In this document: positions 1 through 9,701 of the stretch, piece by piece
Layout: each line of letters begins with the position of its first letter
Position numbering within the stretch: position 1 is the first letter of the stretch
Assembly: GCF_020360975.1 (NCBI RefSeq)
Contig: NW_025408673.1
Location: 1,674,001 to 1,738,000, forward strand
Direction: 5' to 3'
Source: Hirsutella rhossiliensis
Taxonomy: Eukaryota > Ascomycota > Sordariomycetes > Hypocreales > Ophiocordycipitaceae
Length of the DNA: 64,000 bases
The notes under the pieces: generated by a model
What the model was told of the DNA's origin: nothing
The model's input: only the letters and a program-made list of their open reading frames with translations
Databases searched by the model: none
Program-made: the position numbers and the translations under genes

Positions 1-393
1 GGAGACAACGACGCTCGCTATGCAAATGCGGGCTGGAAGCTGTTCAAACGCTCCGAGCACGACTGTTACTTTAGCATTGACGACGACGATGGTCTCATGC
101 ACTGTCCCCTCCGCGAACGAGCGTACGTTTTCTGGGATGCGCAAAGAATCGGCGTGGGCGCCGTCACAGACAGCCTCCGAAAGGCAAAGCGTCCAGATCC
201 AGAGACGGTATTCACCACGTTCGACCGGAGCGGGCGCGTGAGCGTCGAGCAGCGGCTCGAGGGCGTCTGTCTCCCCAAAGGGCTGATGGAGCTGTTCATC
301 TTGCAGTATGGCTCGACCTTTCTGTGGCCACCGCTGTTGACGTCGTGGAACGAGTTTCGCGGAGTCATGAGGGAAGACTCTCCCGAAATGTAA
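1..393 (+). CDS. 3' end of an unrecognised protein gene (partial)
   Basis: Frame 1 is open from the first base of the window to a TAA at 391-393, giving the last 130 residues of a protein whose start lies outside the window. The segment is mixed acidic and basic, with an Asp run (IDDDDG) near residue 29 and an aromatic C-terminal part (MELFILQYGSTFLWPP, near residues 96-111). There is no membrane segment, signal or domain I can name. The composition is that of a folded protein, not of a random open frame, and the frame runs unbroken from the window edge. No intron signal is evident. I do not recognise the family. Confidence 0.6.
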   Translation, partial: GDNDARYANAGWKLFKRSEHDCYFSIDDDDGLMHCPLRERAYVFWDAQRIGVGAVTDSLRKAKRPDPETVFTTFDRSGRVSVEQRLEGVCLPKGLMELFILQYGSTFLWPPLLTSWNEFRGVMREDSPEM

Positions 394-1574
394 GCGTCGC
401 CTTCGGAAACATGATTCTACGACGATGTGCGAAAGTCCCTGAGCGTTGGTTGGCCTGGTGCTCTTCTCCGGTATCTGCATCAGTGGGTGGGGAGGTAAGG
501 GGGTAAGGGGGTTGCGGTTGACTTGCCCTGGCTTGACAGGCCATTGGTACTATCACGACTGGAGATCGGGGGCCCGTATGGGGCAGGCAGGATTGAGGAT
601 TCATGGCTTCGTGTATTTCTTTGTTCATATTGGCCGTCATGATCAGCCAAGAGCCGGCAGCAACGAGGTGATGATGGCTTAGCTCTAGAGGCGAAGAGCG
701 TCTTGAGTCTGAACATGTAGCCTCGCAGCCTTTTCGTCTAGTGCTCGCTCTATAGTTAACGGTTACACAACTCGGGCCTCTCCGGAGAGTCGTCTGGCAG
801 AGTCTCGGCAGTCCGTGTCGCCCGTCCGTGTCGCCCGTCCTTTCGAGAGCGCGCTGCGGGCGTTGTTGGCTGAGGTGCTGAGGTGCCGTCGACGCCTTGA
901 GCTGGCAGTGGAACGACCCTCTGTATTACCCCTGTATTGCCCCTGTATTGCCCCTGTATTATTACCCCTGTACCTAAAAGATCGCCTGTGGGGCTCATTG
1001 GCTGGCCACCGCCCGCCATGCCTTACTGGGGCTAGGCCAGCTCAGGGTCCTGCCGAGCAAGACTTTCCTTTCTTCCCCTCCAGGCAATCCGACGACGTGC
1101 CTCGAATCCCCCGCTCCGCGCTGCCTCGGTTCCCCTCCTCTCTTCCCTTTCCCTCCCGTCCATCCATCCATTCATCTGCTCCGTCGCCGCCGCCCATGTC
1201 GACTCGCCGCCGCGCCATCCCCGCCTCTTGCTCGACCTCAGCCCCGGCACAGGGCCGCCTCATGTGCCGCCCGCACCCTTGACCTTTCCGGCAAGCGACT
1301 TTTGAGTCTTTGCGCTTGCTGCCCTTTGGGGACGAAGAAAGACTTGAGTTGGCTGCACTGTCCAGCCATCTTTGATTGGTACCGGTTGCCGAGGATCCTC
1401 GTGCAACAGGACTCTCACTTTTGTCGGAATCGCTTCTTCCAGGACCGGCTTGTTCTTGCTTAGCGACGGGACAAACCCCCACGACGCTCGGCGCGATACC
1501 CTCGCATACGCGTGCCAACGAGTGCCGCCAAGCATCAATCGCCATAGAGCCAAACACTGGACGAGACACTCGCC
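394..1574. other. Intergenic region with short tandem repeats and CT-rich leader
   Basis: No gene is supported here. The stretch holds a 13-bp unit (GTCCGTGTCGCCC) in about two copies near 810-840. A 12-bp unit (CCCCTGTATTGC and variants) is repeated about four times at 920-972. The pyrimidine-rich sequence at 1,065-1,260 looks like the promoter and 5' leader of the downstream transporter gene. Open frames here overlap each other and have repetitive composition. Confidence 0.5.
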
Positions 1575-2960
1575 ATGCAGCCACACGAGCACAACCCCCC
1601 GCCCGCCAAGGACAGCTTCGGTGACCCCGTCGCGCACTCGGCCAACGATGACACCGCCGGCCTCCCTCCGCCGTATCGTCGCTCCGCCGCCTCGACCGCC
1701 GCCGACGACGACAGCCACCGCGGCGCCGTCTCCCCCCTGCCCCCCCCCTCCGACGCCGAGGCCGCCGCCGCCGGCCAGGGCCTCGACCTGCTCGACGCCC
1801 GCCCCGCGCGCTGGTACAGCTACCTGGCGACGGCCGACTTCTGGCTCGTCGTCGGCATCGGCCAGGTGCTGGCGCTCTGCATCACGGCCACAAACACCTT
1901 CACCACGCTGCTCACCGCCGCCGACTTCAAGGCCCCCGCCTTCCAGACCTTCTTCAACTACGCCTTCCTCGCCCTCGCCTACAACGCCCTCTTCCTCGCC
2001 CGCGACGGCCCCGCCGCCTGGGCCCGCGCTGCCCGCCGCGACGGCTGGAAGTACTTCGTCATGGCCTTCCTCGACGTCGAGGGCAACTACTTCACCGTCC
2101 TGGCCTACCAGTATACAAACATCCTGTCGGCCCAGCTGCTCAACTTCTGGTCCATTGTCTGCGTCGTCACCGTCTCGGCCCTGCTGCTGCGCGTGCGCTA
2201 TCGCCTTCCCCAGCTGCTCGGCATCGTCGTCTGCTGCGGCGGCATGGGCATCCTGCTCGCCTCGGACCACATGCTGAGACGCAACGGCGGCCCCGGCCCC
2301 GACATGCTCAAGGGCGACCTGTTCGGCCTGCTGGGCGCCACCCTCTACGGCGCCAGCAACGTCCTCGAGGAGTGGCTCGTCAGCAAGGCGCCCATGCACC
2401 ACGTCCTCGCCTTCATCGGCCTGCTCGGCATGCTCATCAACGGCGTCCAGGCCGCCATCTTCGACCGCGCCTCCCTCGCCGCCGCCCGCTGGTCCGGCCC
2501 CGTCGCCGCCTGGCTCGTCGGCTACACCCTCTGCCTCTCCCTCTTCTACACCCTCGCCCCGCTCATCCTGCGCATGGGCAGCGCCGCCTTCTTCGACATT
2601 TCGCTCCTCACGGCAAACTTCTGGGGCGTCATCATCGGCGTCCGCGTCTTCGGCCTCGCCGTCCACTTCCTCTACCCCGTCGCCTTTGTCTGCATCGTCG
2701 TCGGCCTCGCCATCTACTTCCTCTCCGGCAACGTCCTCGGCGACTCGCGCAAGCCCTGGCTCGGCCGCAACCAGGAGGCCGGCGTCGCCGGCGTCGGCAC
2801 CGCCAAGCTGCGCGCCATCAACGCCGCCCGCGCCGCTGCCGCCCAGGCTCCCGAGGAGGGCATCCGCTCGGGTGCTGACACCGCCGCCGTCGATGCCGAG
2901 TCCCAGCCCGCCCAGCTGCGGGGACTTCTCCGCCTCCGTGGCCTGTTCAAGTCGGAGTGA
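1575..2960 (+). CDS. SLC35F1/F2/F6-type solute carrier (DUF914 family), 461 aa
   Basis: Polytopic membrane protein of the drug/metabolite transporter superfamily, SLC35F branch (solute carrier family 35 member F1/F2/F6). About ten hydrophobic segments run from residue 90 (FWLVVGIGQVLALCIT) to residue 385 (CIVVGLAIYFLSG). Family landmarks are the EGNYFTVLAYQYTN stretch and the LYGASNVLEEWLV stretch at the start of the second repeat. A roughly 85-residue Pro/Ala/Asp-rich N-terminus and a 75-residue Ala-rich C-terminus flank the membrane core and are presumably cytosolic. The whole protein sits in one exon with a strong C/G third-position bias; length is normal for the fungal family. The first ATG of the frame is used. 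The substrate is unknown for fungal members, so no transported compound is assigned. The next gene downstream is convergent. Confidence 0.9.
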   Translation: MQPHEHNPPPAKDSFGDPVAHSANDDTAGLPPPYRRSAASTAADDDSHRGAVSPLPPPSDAEAAAAGQGLDLLDARPARWYSYLATADFWLVVGIGQVLALCITATNTFTTLLTAADFKAPAFQTFFNYAFLALAYNALFLARDGPAAWARAARRDGWKYFVMAFLDVEGNYFTVLAYQYTNILSAQLLNFWSIVCVVTVSALLLRVRYRLPQLLGIVVCCGGMGILLASDHMLRRNGGPGPDMLKGDLFGLLGATLYGASNVLEEWLVSKAPMHHVLAFIGLLGMLINGVQAAIFDRASLAAARWSGPVAAWLVGYTLCLSLFYTLAPLILRMGSAAFFDISLLTANFWGVIIGVRVFGLAVHFLYPVAFVCIVVGLAIYFLSGNVLGDSRKPWLGRNQEAGVAGVGTAKLRAINAARAAAAQAPEEGIRSGADTAAVDAESQPAQLRGLLRLRGLFKSE

Positions 2961-3719
2961 GCAAGACGTTTTACCTCGTGGGCTGAGCAGGAGGCTCCCT
3001 TATTGGGTGAAGCAGCAGGTGGGTCGGGGAAAGACACATCATATGAGGTCTGTGCGATTGCATTCAGGTCGGCATATGGGAAGGACGAGGCATTCGATCA
3101 AGGCGTTGCACATGCACAGGATGTAGAAGGAGCCAGATGTAGAAAATAGAGCCCCGGTTAGAGGCGCCGCCAACACAACCCACTCCATCGCGAAAAGACT
3201 CATACATGATACGGAAGCGGTCATGCTTTGGACTTTACATTCTCACCAATCCCCTCTCCGTCTTTCGAGTGCACCCAGCCCGGCATGCCGGCTAATCGAA
3301 AAGGCAACCAGACACAGCGCCAAGCGTCGAGTACGTCGACCCACGCATCAAGTCAAAACACAACAAGCCCACCGAGGCACGACCATGTCCCAAGTCTGTA
3401 TCCAGCCATGCTCAGAAACAAAACGAAAATAAACAATAAACAACAAAAAAAAATTGGGATAAAAGGAACAAGGGGTGGCATCTCCCCCTCCCCCACTCCT
3501 TGAAGACCATAGCGCCCGCCCGCAGAGGGTATAACATCATTCCATTCCGTTGGTCGACATTCCATCCTCTGGAGAAAACCGCAAGCACGGCAGACCAAAG
3601 TAAGTAGACAAGAAAAGGCCAGGGTAAAGAAAAAGTGTGCAAAAATAAGGCAAAATACAGCCGTCGAGGACGGTACGGTCTCCCCTCGGCAAACGTGGCC
3701 TGTCGAGTCCCGAGCCGGC
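2961..3719. other. Convergent intergenic region with shared 3' UTRs
   Basis: This stretch lies between the transporter (+) and the BTB/F-box gene (-), so it should contain both 3' UTRs. An A-rich block with AATAAA-like sequence (about 3,428-3,452, plus strand) is a plausible polyadenylation region for the plus-strand gene. No coding potential is seen. Confidence 0.45.
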
Positions 3720-6700
3720 CTAGGCGCTCTTGCAGCCCGCGCCGGCATTGGCCCTCACCACGCCCGCCACCACAGCAGCAGCAGTAGCAGGTCTTCCACA
3801 CCCGCCGCCGCCGCCGCCGGCGTCCTTCTTGACCAGCCCGATGCGCCGGTCGTGGTCGCTGCGGAGCTGCTTCTGGCCCATGACGACGAGCATCTTCTCC
3901 TCGAGGCCCTCGACGAAGCACACGTCGCCCATGCGGAACTTTTCCCGGATGCCCTCGACGCTCGCCGCCGGCATCGCCCTCGCCGCCAGCGGCTCCGGAT
4001 ACAGCGGCGGCGGCCACAGGATCCGCGCCGCCTCTTCGTCCGTCATGGGCGCCTCGTCCGCGGCTGCCGTCATCACGTGAGACTGCTTGGGCGGCACGGT
4101 GTGAGGCGACCGTGGCGAGTTCACGGGCGGCTGTCGCGGCTGGGGAGGGCCTTCCGTGCCGCAGTGCGGATTGCTCTCGCTCTCGACGTATCTCGGTGGC
4201 TCGGCGCTCGGCTGCCCTGGCAACTCATGCGCCAGCGGTGTCGACGTCCCATCGATGCTGATGGTGTCGTCGTCGGACTCGGGCTCGGACTCGGAAACGT
4301 CGCTCTCATCGTCGCTCTGCAGCGTCACCGCGTCCAGATCCGCTCTCACCCCCGGCCCCTCGCTCTTCATCTGGTCCGAGACAGTTTTCAGCACCTTGCC
4401 GTCGTCCAGGTCGTCCACCGGCTCTCTGCTGGAGCCGCCGCGGGCCCGATCTCCGCGGAGAAACTTGCGCACGAGATCTCCCTCGTGCCCCTGGTACGTC
4501 TGGTAGAAGCCCCTATTGGTCCGCGCAGCGGCCTGTAAATCGTCGACGTCGTCGAGCTCGTCGAGAATCTGGAGGCGGACGCCGTCCGGTAGCTCTTGGG
4601 CGACGGTGTAGGCTCGGTCCAGGGCAGCCATGCGCTCCAGCCCAATCTCCGCCGCCGGTTGCGGCTCGTCCATCTGGTGCTTCGACAGAGCCCAGCCATG
4701 GCTCTTGCAGCTGATATCATGCAGCGTCAGTCCCGCGATGCTGTCGTAGATGTCGGCAATGGCGGCCCGGAAGGACGGACCCGGGTCGCAGACGCCGCCG
4801 CGGTGCACGGGGAAAGCGGGGCTCGGCATTCGGCGCAGCACGTCAATCATCTGCGCGAGGCTCCTGGGCCTCGGCTCGGCCTCTGGCAGATGCAGCAGTA
4901 CCGAGGGATGCACAATCTGGGGCAAGAGGTCCATTTCGTTGAATCCGAGCATCATCCACCCCAGGTTTGCTGCGTCGCAGCTGTGGTTGCCTTTGGGGCA
5001 CCGCGGCGAGCTTGTCAGGGCCGCAGCCGGCCTCGGGGTCATGGCCGGCTCGTTGAGGCGGTTGCGGGGATCCGTGGGGGGAACGCGCTCTGGTTCCAAG
5101 CCGGCGTCCCGGGCCGGTGTGTGAATGTATTCTTGGATGGTGCCGGTACAGCAGGCGTAGACTTGGGCGACCTTGGCGCAGCGCACATCCCAAATCTTGT
5201 CTTTGATCTTTTGGGGCCACGGCTTGCTCTGCAGGTCCTTTTCGTCGACGAGGTCGAGGATGGCGCTCTTGGACATGCGGGTGAAGAGCTGGCGCACGCC
5301 AAAGGCGTAGCTGATGGCGAGGAGGCCGTCGGGCATGTTTTCGGCGCCCTTGTGCATCCACTGCGGGAGCCACCTGTGCTCGACGACAATCTCGAGGGGC
5401 GAGGTGCTCTTGTAGCGCATGGAGCACTCAGCGATGGCGACGAACTGGTCGAAGCCGACCTCGCGCGGCACCATTTCGTTGTGCATGTGCGCGGCGTGCA
5501 GGAGCACCTCCATCGACCCGAGACGGTTCACCTCGCGTTGGGGCATGCGGTACAGCTTGACCTCGGACCCGTCCGTGCAGACGTAGCTGGTCGGCGGCGG
5601 GGGCAGCTGCTCGGAGATGTCCTCGGCTTCGTGGAGGTGAAGGCTGGCGGCGTGGCCCGAGAACATGCGTGCAAAGATGGGCGACGTCTCGGCCAGCATG
5701 TACGAGGAGACGCGGAAGCGCAGGACAGGCTCGTCGGCGGCCTGGTCGGCGGCGAGGTTGGCGAACTCGAGAATGGCGTCGCCGCGAGGAGAGATATCGA
5801 GGCCCTGGACGGGCCTCGACGGGGAGATGCCCGACTCGGCACACTGAAGAAGGCGGCGGATCTCGCTTAGTTCCTGCTTTACCTTTTCGTAGTCCCGAAA
5901 GCGAATCTCATATCGAGGAAACTGTCGGTGTGTCAGTGTCCTTGTCGTGGGCGCAGATGACGGGGGGGGGGAGGGGTGGCTCACAAACTGGGGGTCGGCG
6001 GAGCGGATGCTGGTAACGCTGGCGTTGCGCATGCGGTGCACCGCCTCACGCCGGAACCTTTTGCTGTTGAAGAGCAGATCGACCATCTCGGGGGTGGCGT
6101 CTCGCTCATAGCTCTTGTATGTGTCGGCGAGGCTGGCTTGGAAGGCGTCGGCCATGGCCTCAAGGCAGTTTTTCAGCTCGCCAATGGCCACGAGGCGCGA
6201 CTCGTAGGCCAACGAGGGCCTCGGGCCGCCCCCCGTCACCACCTCGGCCAAGCTGCGGCCGCTGAAGGAGCTGCGACTATCGGGGGCGGCGGCGGGGGGC
6301 GAGTCCATGGACGAGTCTCGGCGGGTCAGGGAGCCGTCGACGCCGGCGACGCTGGAGAGGGTGCGAACGGGGCGGATCTCGTCCTGGAGGATGGCGTGGC
6401 AGAGGGAGGAGCAAGTGTCCTTGTGCTTGCTAAACTCATGGTAGGCAGCGTCGACGTGGCTGGGGCTCGAGTGGATGGAGCGGACGCGCTGGACGAGGGC
6501 CTGAAGCTTGCGGCAATTGGTCTCGTGAGACTCGTTGAAGGAGCTCGAGTCGGTGCGGCGTAGGCGGAGGGACTGGTCGTAGGGGTCTAGTTCGCCGGGT
6601 GAGGAGCGCGGCTGCAGAGCTTGCATGAGCTGCGAACCAGAGACGAAGAGAGGCCCGGGCTAGGGTAAGGGGTAGGGAGCAGACAGGACATACTGTGCCA

Positions 6701-6915
6701 TTCTTGTCGTCCTTGGCCGAGTTTCTCAGCGGATTCCGCCTCAAGGCACTGGGGAGGCGCCACATCTTGGCCGAGCCGCCAGAGGGAGAGGAGGAGAGAC
6801 CCCCTCCACTCGAGGTCCTATGCATTGCGTCGCGCCCCATGAGCAGTGATGCAGGCGCTCGGGCAGGGAGGGGAGGTGGTGAGCGTCGAGGAGCAAATGG
6901 CGATGGCTCTGTCAA
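3720..6915 (-). CDS. Large protein with BTB-like and F-box-like regions, about 1,022 aa, three exons
   Basis: I rebuild three exons: 6,694-6,915 (starting MTEPSPFAPRR), 5,985-6,629 and 3,720-5,921. Intron 1 (6,630-6,693, 64 nt) begins GTATGT and ends CAG, phase 0. Intron 2 (5,922-5,984, 63 nt) begins GTGAGC, has a CTGAC branch site and ends CAG; being a multiple of three it can be read through, and its removal deletes a Pro/Ser/Thr-rich 21-residue insert. Residues about 350-505 resemble the fungal BTB/POZ-like fold (core LRFRVSSYMLAETSPIFARM), followed by a Cys-containing conserved region. Residues about 729-765 resemble an F-box (start LPDGVRLQILDELDDVDD). The C-terminal 200 residues are acidic, then Pro/Ser-rich. 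By analogy with BTB and F-box proteins it may be an adaptor of a ubiquitin ligase, but that is inference. The C-terminus contains a poly-Gly run. Confidence 0.75.
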
Positions 6916-7685
6916 ACGTGCGTGTCGAGAGGGACGGCGGCGGGTGGCACCATGGTCAAGGCGGCCGGGCGAGAGGGGGACGACTGAGACTCAACAGCAG
7001 AGAGGAAGGGACGAGGATGGCAACGAGAACCGGCCGTGCGACGGGAAAATGCCCAACCAGACTGTGACCTGTTGGCTCGGGGTTCCCACGACCGAGACGG
7101 GGGAGGTCGAAGCCGGGGCCGATTCGCAGGCGGCTTGATTCCCGGGCGAACAAGAGGCGTACCGAGGAACCAAGCTCGCAAGAAACAAAAGCGAAGGTCG
7201 ACAGAGTCGCAGCGGTGAATCCGAGTCGAGCAAAATGGCCTGTTTGCGGGCTTGGCGGGCGACCGGCGGACGGAGAAACAAGTCGAAAAGCGACCTTGTG
7301 CGACGGTGTGATTGAGCGTTGGTGAGGGGGGGGGAGACGGCGCGCGAGGGCCACTTTGCGAGCGAAGCTTGGCTGCGCGTCGCTTTGGGTGAGGTTCGAG
7401 CGCCTGGGAGGGAGAACCGAGGGGGCAGAGACGTGAGGCGGGAGGAGACGAAGAGCGAGGCGATGTAAGACGACGAGGCGAGGCTGGAATGGGGGCGGGC
7501 GCCCAAGGGAGGGAGGCGGACGTATGTCCAAGAGGGTGTGGGAGCGGAGCAGGCCCAGGACCTTGAGAGGCGACAGTTGGGGAGAAATATGGCCGATGAG
7601 ATGGGCGAGGTTGCGAAGCAGGAGAAGAAGAGACGGCGATGGTTGCAGAAGCGAAGAGATGAGATTGGACTCTGCCTCGAGGACC

Positions 7686-7687
<2 letters not shown>

Positions 7688-7733
<46 letters not shown>
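7688..7733. repeat. (GA)n microsatellite
   Basis: An uninterrupted alternating GA tract of about 46 bp is visible directly. It lies about 0.8 kb upstream of the BTB/F-box gene start. Confidence 0.95.
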
Positions 7734-7734
<1 letters not shown>

Positions 7735-7971
7735 CTGCTGTCGAGTCAGCGATGCAGGTATCAGGTACCTTGGGTACAGCCCAGACGTCCTGGAACCTCA
7801 GCGGAGCGGGCTAGTGCTGACACATGGTGGCTGGGCCAGGTACAGGTACCCCCAACTTGCACCCTTGCCCTGACGAGGTACTAGTGCCAAGGTATTTATT
7901 GTAGTTCTTCAGTGCGATACTGAAGAACCTGCCTAGTAGGTTCCTCAAGTTACCCAAGCAGGAAACAAGAG

Positions 7972-8021
7972 ATGAAGAGGAGAGAAAGAAGAAGAAGAAG
8001 AAAAAGAAGAAAAAGAAGACG
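7972..8021. repeat. Purine (GAA/GAAAAA) tract
   Basis: A 50-bp almost pure purine strand made of GAA and AAAAG units. Confidence 0.8.
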
Positions 8022-8402
8022 AGTAAGCATCCGTGTCCAAGAGATGTACTGCACACGAAACGCGCAGACGAGGAGGTTGCAGTGCGTTTGCCCGAGTCTG
8101 CCCTCCCACGAGGCACCCGAGGTGGGGCCACAAGGGGCTCCATTCCGCCGAGGCCACAGTGGGGGGGTTCCAGGTACGAATAGCGGTACTCTCCAGGGCT
8201 CTCCAGGGCGAGAGAAGAAGTCCCCGCTTGTGTCTCTCGGCAGAACCGTCTACGAATACCTAGGTACTCTGTACATTGCGTCCTGCATACCTTCGATCCC
8301 CGGGGGCCGCTTGGTTCCTCTGCGCTACACGTCAATAGTATGGGGACTCTGGGGTCCGGGGGCATGGTCCGTCTAAAAAAGGGACCAACGCCTCCAGCTG
8401 CA

Positions 8403-8456
8403 GCACCAACACACCAACACCACCAACACCACCAGCACCACCAGCACCACCAACAC
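8403..8456. repeat. CCA-type trinucleotide microsatellite
   Basis: Imperfect CAC/CAA/CAG trinucleotides repeat for about 54 bp. The frame reading His/Gln here is not supported as a gene. Confidence 0.85.
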
Positions 8457-8711
8457 TCGCCACCGTCTCTCAATGAGGCACAATGGCCCTGGAACCATTG
8501 CTTCCTTCTTCCGCCCCTGGACCTTTCATATGTGGGCCGCGACGTCGGCCCCAAGAATGCCTCTTCCCACCCGGTGTCCCAAAACAAGCAAGGCTTGAAG
8601 GCATTAAGCATGCAGTTCCAGGGGAACAAACACGTGCCAGCCCAAACCAACCACGTCATCGCCTCTCTCTCCGAGTCTCACTTTTCTCTCTCTCCATATT
8701 TGTTCTGTAGG

Positions 8712-8807
8712 TACTGTAGTGGCTGTAGTGGATGTAGTGGCTGTAGTGGCTGTAGTGGCTGTAGTGGCTGTAGTGGCTGTAGTGGCTGTAGTGGCTGTAG
8801 TGGCTGT
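8712..8807. repeat. 9-bp minisatellite (GGCTGTAGT)n, about 10.5 copies
   Basis: Tandem 9-mers GGCTGTAGT run almost perfectly for 96 bp; the first copies carry single changes (TACTGTAGT, GGATGTAGT). The unit is a multiple of three, so every frame is open and spurious ORFs result. Confidence 0.97.
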
Positions 8808-9701
8808 CCACTGTACTGTACCGAGTAACTTACTCCTCCGTACGTGCACAAGCCATGTCTCAAACCCCCAACTTCAGCCGCAGCGGCACCCAAGCCACCA
8901 AGGCTCGCACAGCCACGCCCCTCGTGACCGCTTCCCCCAAACGTCTTCTTCGACGACTCCTCGAGTCCTCATCCATACGTACCAGACTTCAACCGCCGTG
9001 TCTCGCATCGCACCGAGCCAGAGACACCGGAGCATGCCGGATCGACACCCGCGCCCCAAATCTGCAAATCACCTCAAAAACAAGTCAACTCGCCATCTAT
9101 ATATATCCCCTGTGCTCTGTTTGTTTCGTGATATCTCTGTCCATGCTTTTCGTAACCACCCTTCTATGCCGCTTTCAACCTTCGCCGGCCAATCTTGGGC
9201 GGTGGAAGAATAACAAAAAAAAGGGACTGCTGCCCTGCCTGTCGCCATGCAGCATGCGGCACATGTCCATGCAAAACTCCGGCAACCTGATCCCTGCCAA
9301 TGTACGTGCCACTCGCAGGCCACGGCCATCCTTTCCGCTGCGAGCTTGACCATCAGACTGCCACACATCACAAAGTAATACATACACATGCCACTTCGTA
9401 CTCGACACGGGAGCCGACTCGTTGCATCATGTCCAAACACCCCTCCGCGGACCTTTCTCGTCTGACAGGCGTCTTCCAAGTGTCGAACACTTGGCCTATC
9501 CAACACGGTTCATACGTTCCCAAGTCACCTTCACAAACGGCACGCTCGCGTCCATGGCCGTACAATTCAGGCTTCTAGTCGTATCACGTCATCCGAGGGC
9601 AGGTGAGTCGTCGACGTGCAGCGTCGTGAGGCCCCCGCGCCCGCCCCGAGCTCTCCATGCGCCCGTGTCGCGCGTACCTCAGACCTCTCTGGCGTGCGAC
9701 C

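Larger units (their letters stand above)
6916..9701. other. 2.8-kb intergenic region rich in simple repeats
   Basis: This stretch lies upstream of the BTB/F-box gene and downstream of the poly(A)-polymerase-like gene. It contains a GA dinucleotide tract, a purine tract, a CCA-type trinucleotide tract and a 9-bp minisatellite, listed separately. Several short GGTACC/AGGTACC words occur. Open frames in it are artefacts of the repeats and purine bias; no protein gene is supported. Confidence 0.5.

Noticed and set aside
1260..2666. 468-codon open frame antisense to the transporter gene
   Set aside because: Glu/Gly/Ala/Asp-rich shadow of the membrane-protein codons, with no domain or start context.
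4596..5870. 424-codon plus-strand frame opposite the BTB/F-box gene
   Set aside because: Shadow of the third-position GC bias; the minus strand has conserved domains and intron signals.
8340..8828. His/Gln- and Cys/Ser/Gly-repeat open frames
   Set aside because: Produced by trinucleotide and 9-bp tandem repeats that keep all frames open.
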